Assembly (NCBI GenBank): GCA_905207905.1
Contig: CAJLNC010000072.1
Span: 1 to 11,763, forward strand
Reading direction: 5' to 3'
Source of the DNA: an uncultured Lachnospiraceae bacterium
GTDB taxonomy: Bacteria > Bacillota_A > Clostridia > Lachnospirales > Lachnospiraceae
DNA length: 11,763 nt
Of the stretch, positions 7,748-11,763 are shown piece by piece. The position numbers were made by a program, and so were the translations under genes. Below the pieces are notes generated by a model that was not told the DNA's origin, searched no databases, and saw only the letters and a list, made by a program, of their open reading frames with translations. The stretch's first letter is position 1. Every line of letters starts with the position of its first letter.

Positions 7748-7916
7748 GTTAATTTTCCTCTCCTGTCCTGGGTCCTAAAAAGAAAACCGCCTTCCCCAAT
7801 GCTGCCTGCATCAAAGAAGACGGGTCATCATCCCGTGTTACCGCTTCAGCAGCTGGTAATCCTTTGCAGCGCTGCTTTCAGACCTGCTCTTTTCTTCACC
7901 GGATTTCTTTTCATGT
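7748..7916 (-). promoter_or_regulatory. metG 5' leader: T-box-like transcription attenuator
   Basis: A leader of about 170 nt from the predicted start to the metG ATG. It can form two exclusive structures. Antiterminator: GAAG (7847-7844), 7-nt bulge CGGTAAC (7843-7837), ACGGG (7836-7832), loop ATGATGA, CCCGT (7824-7820), CTTC (7819-7816). Terminator: CCGTCTTC (7823-7816) with GAAGGCGG (7794-7787) and a T-run. This is the T-box layout, with CGGTAAC where the canonical bulge is TGGNACC; the fourth bulge base T would fit an A discriminator base as in tRNA-Met. Upstream, AATCC (7905-7901) can pair with GGATT (7862-7858) and AGCAG (7888-7884) with CTGCT (7852-7848), crossing each other as a pseudoknot or as alternatives. 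I cannot find the usual Stem I features or an ATG specifier in the expected place. T-box identity is therefore only moderately sure; the attenuator architecture is clear. Confidence 0.6.
7777..7823 (-). terminator. Conditional rho-independent terminator in the metG leader
   Basis: On the minus strand CCGTCTTC (7823-7816) pairs with GAAGGCGG (7794-7787) over 8 bp with one G-U pair. The loop holds an inner ATGC/GCAT hairpin, and the stem is followed directly by TTTTCTTTTT (7786-7777). It lies 29 nt before the metG start codon, so termination here would stop metG expression. Its 5' arm is the 3' arm of the antiterminator, which is why it is called conditional. Confidence 0.82.
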
Positions 7917-7923
7917 ATCTTTC

Positions 7924-7952
7924 AGACTAGCATAACCGGGATTTTCTGTCAA
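7924..7952 (-). promoter_or_regulatory. Promoter of metG
   Basis: Minus strand: perfect -35 TTGACA (7952-7947), 17 bp spacer, -10 TAGTCT (7929-7924) with an extended TGC just upstream. The weak -10 core is offset by the extended -10 and the consensus -35. It places the transcript start near 7916, leaving about 75 nt before the antiterminator. Confidence 0.68.
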
Positions 7953-8123
7953 GATTGTTTCCCTTATTTTAACCTGGTTTTGCCTTTGGTTTCTTTCTTT
8001 TTACTTACCTTTTTTCTCAATTTTGCGCCAGACACCGGATTTTTTCAGGACAAAGCTCCTGGCCGGTTCTACTTTCTCCCTGAATGAATAGACTTGAACT
8101 AAGACATCTCCCCCGGAGGGATT
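7953..8123. other. Region between the metG promoter and the divergent DUF885 gene
   Basis: No gene seen here. Mostly A/T-rich DNA. A possible weak plus-strand promoter for the DUF885 gene is AGGACA (8047-8052), 17 bp, TACTTT (8070-8075); it overlaps a 5-bp inverted repeat CAGGA / TCCTG (8046-8050 and 8057-8061). The DUF885 ribosome site GGAGGG is at 8115-8120, only 3-4 nt from the ATG. The promoter is a weak call. Confidence 0.35.
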
Positions 8124-9905
8124 ATGAAATCTCTTGACAAATCCTTCTTCCTTGGCAAAAGCAAGGGAAAACTGGCTGCTCTTTTGTCTGCCTTGCTGCT
8201 TCTCCTCGTTCTGATCCCGGCGCTGACCTGTTTACATCTGCCGCTCACAGAGGATGAGCGCTTCACTTCTTTTACAGAGCAGATATTCCGCTCCGAGATC
8301 TGCGGCAATACTCTGAATCTTCACTACACTCTGGCAGATCCCGGCGCTTTCGGGATTAAAAACTATCCCATTACCCTGGGAACCATGGATCAAAACACCC
8401 ACACCGCCTCCGCGGCTGCAGGAGAGAACTACCTCAACAGACTCTCCCGCTTTTCCAGGGAAGAACTCTCTCCCAAAAACAGACTTACCTATGACATCCT
8501 TGTGGATTACTTAAAAACCAGCCGGGAAGGCGCCCCATTTTATCTTTATCAAGAACCTTTAAGCCCCACCTTGGGCATTCAGGCCCAGCTTCCTGTACTT
8601 CTGGCGGAATACACCTTCCGCACAAAACAGGACATTGAGGACTATCTGGCGCTTCTTGCCCAGCTGCCGGATTACTTTCAGTCCATCCTTGCCTTTGAAC
8701 AGGAAAAATCCAGGGCCGGGCTGTTCATGAGCGACGATTGTGTAAAAAATATTCTAAAGCAGTGCGATTCCTTTGTAAAAAGCGGAGAGGATAACTATCT
8801 AAAACAACTCTTTGAAGAACAGATCGATTCCTTCACCAACTTGACTGCTGATGAAAAAATCTCCTACAAACAACAGAACCAGCAAATCCTCTCCGGGTAT
8901 GTAATTCCCGCCTATCAGGAACTTATGGCTGGGCTGGCCAATTTGCTGGGCACCGGAAAAAATCCAGGTGGGCTCTGCCATCTGCCGGAAGGAAAGGCCT
9001 ACTACGAATACCTGGTGCGAAGCACCACCGGAGATGCCTCTCCTCTCTCCCGGATCGAAGACCGAATCCAGCAGGAAATCAGCGCTGTGTATAAAGATAT
9101 TCAGTCTCTCTTACGATCAGACGCCGGCCTCTCCACAGCTTCCCTCACCCAGGAAAACGCTCCTGCACCGGAAGAAATTCTTTCCACACTGCAGGAATTG
9201 ACTGCAAAAGATTTTCCGACACCCCTAAACGTCTCCTGCCAGGTAAAGTATGTCCACGATTCCCTGGAGGATTATTTAAGTCCGGCCTTTTATCTGACAC
9301 CTCCTATCGACGATACAGAAAATAATGTGATCTACATCAACCGGGCTAGCGACTACAATCCCCTGGAGCTTTACACCACCCTGGCTCATGAGGGCTACCC
9401 CGGCCATCTCTACCAGACCGTTACCTTTGAATCCGCAAACCAGGATCCTCTGCGGAGCATTTTAAACTTCGGAGGATACACGGAAGGATGGGCTACCTAT
9501 GTGGAAATGTACGCCTATGGCACCTGGCAGGAGAACCCAGCCCTGGCCTCCCTGTACCAAAAAGACCGCTCTCTGATGCTGGGCATTGCCTCCCTGCTGG
9601 ACATCGGTATCCATTATCACGGCTACACAAAAGCTCAGGTAGCTCAGTTCTTAAACAACTTCGGCATAAAAGAGCAGACCTCCCATGCCATGTACAACAC
9701 CATTCTGGAGGCCCCTGCCAACTATCTGAAATACTATGTGGGATATCTGAATTTTAAGGATCTGTCTGAGGAACTAAAAGAACACCTTGGCAGCAGCTTC
9801 TCCCTGAAGGAATATCACGCCCGGGTGCTGGCCATCGGCCCCTGCTCCTTTCCGGTGCTGAAAAAGTATCTTACAGATCAGGAATACCTGTCAGAGGCTG
9901 CATAA
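8124..9905 (+). CDS. DUF885-family putative metallopeptidase, membrane-anchored or secreted
   Basis: A 593-residue protein and the only plus-strand gene. Residues 17-36 form a hydrophobic segment after a lysine-rich start, indicating a signal peptide or N-terminal anchor; Cys36 is preceded by ALT, which does not satisfy the lipobox. The rest should therefore be outside the membrane. The C-terminal half carries the DUF885 signature: AHEGYPGH with His422, Glu423 and His428, then GGYTEGWATYVE (Glu454 and Glu461), DIGIHYHGYT at about 493-502, and PANYLKYYVGY at about 531-541. These resemble zinc-binding and catalytic elements of metallopeptidases; known family members are largely uncharacterised, so peptide hydrolysis is inference. 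The ATG at 8124 has GGAGGG upstream. It is divergent from metG and convergent with degV, so it is probably monocistronic. Nothing suggests truncation. Confidence 0.9.
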   Translation: MKSLDKSFFLGKSKGKLAALLSALLLLLVLIPALTCLHLPLTEDERFTSFTEQIFRSEICGNTLNLHYTLADPGAFGIKNYPITLGTMDQNTHTASAAAGENYLNRLSRFSREELSPKNRLTYDILVDYLKTSREGAPFYLYQEPLSPTLGIQAQLPVLLAEYTFRTKQDIEDYLALLAQLPDYFQSILAFEQEKSRAGLFMSDDCVKNILKQCDSFVKSGEDNYLKQLFEEQIDSFTNLTADEKISYKQQNQQILSGYVIPAYQELMAGLANLLGTGKNPGGLCHLPEGKAYYEYLVRSTTGDASPLSRIEDRIQQEISAVYKDIQSLLRSDAGLSTASLTQENAPAPEEILSTLQELTAKDFPTPLNVSCQVKYVHDSLEDYLSPAFYLTPPIDDTENNVIYINRASDYNPLELYTTLAHEGYPGHLYQTVTFESANQDPLRSILNFGGYTEGWATYVEMYAYGTWQENPALASLYQKDRSLMLGIASLLDIGIHYHGYTKAQVAQFLNNFGIKEQTSHAMYNTILEAPANYLKYYVGYLNFKDLSEELKEHLGSSFSLKEYHARVLAIGPCSFPVLKKYLTDQEYLSEAA

Positions 9906-9913
9906 AATCAGAC

Positions 9914-9983
9914 TTATCCACAAACAAACTGGTTATTCTGAATTTATCCACATTTTTTCTCTGTTTTATAAACAGTTTACACA
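9914..9983 (+). promoter_or_regulatory. DnaA-box cluster: two perfect boxes plus one degenerate
   Basis: Just past the DUF885 stop are two perfect TTATCCACA boxes in the same orientation (9914-9922 and 9944-9952), 30 bp apart, and GTTTACACA (9975-9983, 7 of 9) 31 bp further, so the three are phased at about three helical turns. Between boxes 2 and 3 lies the palindrome CTGTTT-TAT-AAACAG (9961-9975), which overlaps TAAAC-A-GTTTA (9969-9979). A reverse degenerate box TGTGGAGAT is at 10060-10068. There is no dnaA, dnaN or gyrase gene here, so this is unlikely to be oriC; a DnaA-titration or regulatory site is possible. Confidence 0.55.
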
Positions 9984-10045
9984 CTTTCCACCTATTGTCT
10001 CCAACATTCTTCCGTTTATCCTTTCCAGGCCGTCTCAGTGCGATC

Positions 10046-10208
10046 CTGTCAGGCATTCTTGTGGAGATGGTGCAAAATACTTCCGGCAGTACCCTTTCGG
10101 GTGATTTTTCTCCGAAAAATAACATCTTTTCGGAAAAAAACACACCGAAAATCCACCGAAATTCGTATTTTGCACCATTCCCGATCAGGCTGTCAAAAAT
10201 CCTGACAG
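10046..10208. repeat. Nested inverted-repeat element in the DUF885-degV intergenic region
   Basis: Three concentric pairs: outer CTGTCAGG (10046-10053) with CCTGACAG (10201-10208); middle, a perfect 14-bp pair ATGGTGCAAAATAC (10067-10080) with its complement (10165-10178); inner TCCGAAAA (10111-10118) with TTTTCGGA (10127-10134), which extends past one mismatch into T5/A5 runs (10105-10109 and 10136-10140). A small hairpin ACCC-TTTC-GGGT (10091-10102) and another CTGTCA/TGACAG (10190-10195 and 10203-10208) are also present. No open reading frame of substance lies inside. It could be a MITE-like insertion, a structured RNA or a regulatory palindrome; the inner hairpin with its T/A flanks could also act as a weak terminator on either strand. 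Confidence 0.65.
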
Positions 10209-10232
10209 AAAAACTTGGCGGTCAAATTGCAC

Positions 10233-10312
10233 AAAAAGGCTGCGGCAGCATACAATCCTTGGGGACTCTTTTGGTCTATCCAGGTCTGTATACTGCCGCA
10301 GCCCTATTTTTT
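10233..10312. terminator. Bidirectional rho-independent terminator between DUF885 and degV
   Basis: A 17-bp stem with one mismatch: GGCTGCGGCAGCATACA (10238-10254) pairs with TGTATACTGCCGCAGCC (10287-10303) across a 32-nt loop. On the plus strand it is followed by CTATTTTTT (10304-10312); on the minus strand by TTTTT (10237-10233). It begins 12 bp past the degV stop and serves both converging genes. Confidence 0.9.
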
Positions 10313-10315
10313 GGC

Positions 10316-11185
10316 TTACACGGACATTTTCTTTGTGCAGGTCACTGCAATGGCCCCCGGGCCGATGTGACAGGCAACGCTCAGAGAAAGGGGATTCATA
10401 ACGATCTCATGGTTGGGATACACCTTCTGAACCTCTTCTTTCCAGGCAAGAGCCTCCTCCTTACTGCAGGTATAGGCAACTGCAATCCAGGCATCCTCCG
10501 GATGGTCAGCCATCTGGAATCTCTCATCCAGATCCTTTGCTATGGCATCCAGCATCGTTGCCTTGGCTGCCTTTATGGTCCTGCATTTTGCAAAGGCATC
10601 CAGCTTCTCTCCCAGGATCTGCAGTACCGGCTTTAACTTCAAAAGCGTGCCCAGAGCTGCAGCCGCAGGAGTGATCCGTCCTCCCTTTTTCAGATACTTT
10701 AAGGTCTCTACCATAATGTAAATAGTGGAATCAAACTTGGTTTCCTCCAGATACTTCTTGATCTCTTCTCCGCCCCAGCCCCGGTCTGCCAGCTCCTTGG
10801 CATCCAAAACCGACTGCCTTAACGTAACGGAAATCCGCTGATTGTTTACCACATGGACTTTGCCCTCATAGTCTGCTGCCAGCATCATGGCTGTCTCGCA
10901 GGAGCCGGAAAGTCCGCTGGACATGGGGATATGCACGATCTCGTCGTACTCCTTCAGCAGCTTGTCCCAAAAATCCATCACATCTCCCACAGACGGCATG
11001 GAAGTAGAAATTTCCGCATCATGTTCCAGCTTGTGATAAAATTCCTCCTGAGACAGGGTGATATCCTCTAAATACAATTCTCCATCAATATAAAATGGCA
11101 TGGGAATCACATGTACGCCATACTCCCCAGCCTGCGCCTGGGTGATCCCGCTGTTGCTGTCTGTCACAATCGCTACTTTTGCCAT
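10316..11185 (-). CDS. degV: DegV-family fatty-acid-binding protein (FakB-like)
   Basis: A 289-residue cytoplasmic DegV protein. Family members bind a fatty acid; FakB-type members present it to the FakA kinase to make acyl-phosphate for phospholipid synthesis. Seen: VAIVTDSNSGI at residues 4-14, TSMPS at 61-65, MSSGLSGS at 88-95, ETLKYLKKGGRI at 160-171, LLKLKPVL at 181-188, and the C-terminal HIGPGAIAV at 273-281. All the family's ligand-pocket motifs are present and the length is normal. The ATG at 11185 has GGAGGGG upstream. It has its own promoter and a roughly 165-nt structured leader, and ends at a bidirectional terminator, so it is probably monocistronic. No fakA is in view; which fatty acid it binds cannot be read from the sequence. 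The symbol is a family name rather than a proven orthology. Confidence 0.94.
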   Translation of the reverse strand: MAKVAIVTDSNSGITQAQAGEYGVHVIPMPFYIDGELYLEDITLSQEEFYHKLEHDAEISTSMPSVGDVMDFWDKLLKEYDEIVHIPMSSGLSGSCETAMMLAADYEGKVHVVNNQRISVTLRQSVLDAKELADRGWGGEEIKKYLEETKFDSTIYIMVETLKYLKKGGRITPAAAALGTLLKLKPVLQILGEKLDAFAKCRTIKAAKATMLDAIAKDLDERFQMADHPEDAWIAVAYTCSKEEALAWKEEVQKVYPNHEIVMNPLSLSVACHIGPGAIAVTCTKKMSV

Positions 11186-11213
11186 TTGCCCCTCCTTTTA
11201 TTCCCGCGAGCAA

Positions 11214-11328
11214 TGAACCAAGCAGCCGCACTTGTGCGGATACCTGGCGAGTGCCGCAAGGTTCAAAGACCTCGCAGCTTGCTGCTCTGATGGTTTGATC
11301 CCCCGTCAGCTTGCTGCGGGGTCTTTGA
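11214..11328 (-). ncRNA. Multi-hairpin structured leader (or dispersed palindromic repeat) upstream of degV
   Basis: Two adjacent closed domains lie within the predicted degV 5' leader. Domain 1: TGAACC (11214-11219) pairs with GGTTCA (11260-11265), enclosing CCGCA-CTTG-TGCGG (11226-11239) and GGC-GAGT-GCC (11246-11255). Domain 2: TCAAAGACC (11263-11271) pairs with GGTCTTTGA (11320-11328), enclosing GCAG-CTTG-CTGC (11274-11285) and CCCCG-T-CAG-CTTG-CTG-CGGGG (11301-11321). Plus-strand bases are given; in the RNA three loops read CAAG. The outer stems share 3 nt, so they may compete. There is no T-run, so it is not a terminator. It matches no riboswitch I know; it may instead be a genome-wide palindromic repeat. 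Confidence 0.5.
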
Positions 11329-11357
11329 TTTCATTACCTAGCTTTATATATTTTTTT

Positions 11358-11386
11358 ATCATAACACAAAAAAAGTACTGCCGCAA
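11358..11386 (-). promoter_or_regulatory. Promoter of degV
   Basis: Minus strand: -35 TTGCGG (11386-11381), 17 bp spacer containing a T-run, -10 TATGAT (11363-11358) with an extended TGT directly upstream. Predicted start near 11351, so the transcript includes the hairpin domains at 11214-11328. Confidence 0.7.
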
Positions 11387-11390
11387 GGGT

Positions 11391-11459
11391 TCAGAATCAC
11401 CCTGCAGCCTGTATCAAAATTCCCCGCAGCCTGTGCAAAACTACTCTGCACACTTATAG
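11391..11459. repeat. Degenerate ~21-23 bp direct repeats upstream of the degV promoter
   Basis: Plus-strand units at 11391-11413 (TCAGAATCACCCTGCAGCCT core), 11414-11436 (TCAAAATTCCCCGCAGCCTG core) and a weaker third from about 11435 (CAAAACTACTCTGCACACTT). Related blocks occur in the degV leader at 11263 (TCAAAGACCTCGCAGCTTGC) and 11294 (TTTGATCCCCCGTCAGCTTG), and TGCCGCAAGG occurs at 11252-11261 and 11379-11388. GGTATCCGC (11459-11467) is the inverse of GCGGATACC (11236-11244). The region looks built from decayed copies of one GC-rich palindromic sequence. Confidence 0.5.
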
Positions 11460-11483
11460 GTATCCGCCGCTTACCGGGAACGC

Positions 11484-11542
11484 AAAAGGCAGACAGCAGA
11501 ATCAGAAAACCGCTTCTTTTCTAACTCTGTTGTCTGCCTTTT
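11484..11542 (-). terminator. Rho-independent terminator of murA
   Basis: Arms at 11484-11509 and 11517-11542 form a 26-bp stem around a 7-nt loop, beginning AAAAGGCAGACA and ending TGTCTGCCTTTT on the plus strand. Of three non-identical positions, the minus-strand RNA has one mismatch and two G-U pairs, whereas the plus-strand RNA has two mismatches and one G-U pair, which fits selection for folding in the murA direction. T-runs flank both sides, so it may also stop plus-strand transcription. Confidence 0.9.
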
Positions 11543-11549
11543 TGTAAAC

Positions 11550-11569
11550 GAAGTCTGCTGGCAGACTTC
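11550..11569 (-). other. Perfect 8-bp hairpin just past the murA stop
   Basis: GAAGTCTG and CAGACTTC with a 4-nt loop, starting 5 bp after the stop codon. There is no T-run beside it on the minus strand; it probably stabilises the 3' end or helps the main terminator that follows. Confidence 0.6.
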
Positions 11570-11573
11570 TGTC

Positions 11574-11763
11574 TCAGCCGATCCTTAACTGAAATTTTCT
11601 GGCCTCTTTTTCACTGTCAATCTTTTCAATCTCTGCGCCCAGGCTGCGAAGCTTCTCATCAAAGTTTTCATAGCCTCTCTGAATATAAATGATATCGTCA
11701 ATAATGGTGATCCCCTCTGCGGCCAGTCCTGCAATAACCAAAGCAGCACCTGCCCGAAGATCC
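11574..11763 (-). CDS. murA: UDP-N-acetylglucosamine 1-carboxyvinyltransferase, C-terminal 62 residues (partial; runs off the right edge)
   Basis: Catalyses the first committed cytoplasmic step of peptidoglycan synthesis, transferring enolpyruvate from phosphoenolpyruvate to UDP-GlcNAc. Only the end is present, read on the minus strand from 11762 to TGA at 11576-11574. It begins [17 protein letters not shown], the strongly conserved arginine-containing active-site segment of the family, and continues [20 protein letters not shown], which matches the typical MurA C-terminus with the RGYE motif. The catalytic cysteine loop is outside the window. A 12-residue tail follows ([12 protein letters not shown]). 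Firmicutes often carry two paralogues (murA/murA1 and murZ/murA2); this fragment cannot tell which one it is. A hairpin and a long terminator follow the stop. Confidence 0.93.
   Translation of the reverse strand, partial: DLRAGAALVIAGLAAEGITIIDDIIYIQRGYENFDEKLRSLGAEIEKIDSEKEARKFQLRIG

Noticed and set aside
8124..8240. Lipoprotein signal in the DUF885 protein at Cys36
   Set aside because: The residue before the cysteine is threonine, which the lipobox does not allow; the segment is treated as a signal peptide or anchor.
9906..10315. Chromosomal replication origin
   Set aside because: Only two perfect DnaA boxes are present and none of dnaA, dnaN, recF, gyrB, rpmH or parA flank it; it is listed instead as a DnaA-box cluster.
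9995..10636. Plus-strand 213-codon frame over the intergenic region and the end of degV
   Set aside because: It starts at TTG without a ribosome site, crosses the bidirectional terminator and lies antisense to degV. The minus-strand frame at 9871-10143 is also unsupported; it crosses the DnaA boxes and overlaps the end of the DUF885 gene.
11232..11459. Plus-strand 75-codon frame upstream of degV
   Set aside because: No ribosome site and the sequence is made of repeats and hairpins in the degV leader and promoter.

Overview
The window looks like chromosomal core DNA from a low-to-mid GC Firmicute, most likely a Lachnospiraceae-type Clostridium. Evidence: strong GGAGG ribosome sites, TTGACA/TATAAT promoters with TGn extensions, rho-independent terminators, and the neighbourhood metG-tatD-ksgA plus DegV, DUF624 (YesL-like) and DUF885 proteins. 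I see no phage genes, transposase, tRNA, rRNA or CRISPR array. The genus is inference.

Layout. Almost everything is on the minus strand, so transcription runs from the right end to the left. Right edge: the last 62 codons of murA, closed by a very long terminator hairpin. Next is a DegV-family fatty-acid-binding protein with its own promoter and a leader folded into several hairpins with CAAG loops. Converging on it from the left is the only plus-strand gene, a membrane-anchored DUF885 metallopeptidase-like protein. The roughly 410 bp between these two genes holds two perfect DnaA boxes, a nested inverted-repeat element and a bidirectional terminator. Divergent from the DUF885 gene is metG, behind a good promoter and a leader with mutually exclusive antiterminator and terminator hairpins that resembles a T-box core. 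Then come tatD, a 458 bp spacer with a 34-bp tandem repeat and GC-rich palindromes (where many Firmicutes carry rnmV), ksgA, an alpha/beta hydrolase and a DUF624 membrane protein, the last three packed with gaps of only a few bases. At the left edge ileS starts from its own strong promoter and runs off the window after 617 codons.

How the genes work together. metG and ileS charge tRNAs, ksgA dimethylates 16S rRNA, and TatD is a metal-dependent nuclease or quality-control hydrolase, so the left two thirds is a translation and RNA-maintenance block. The lipase-like hydrolase and DUF624 protein appear co-translated with ksgA, but their role is unknown. DegV (fatty-acid binding) and murA (peptidoglycan precursor synthesis) belong to envelope metabolism.

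The most notable non-coding signals are the metG attenuator without a recognisable T-box Stem I, the multi-hairpin degV leader, the 34-bp repeats between tatD and ksgA, and the DnaA-box plus nested-palindrome intergenic region.
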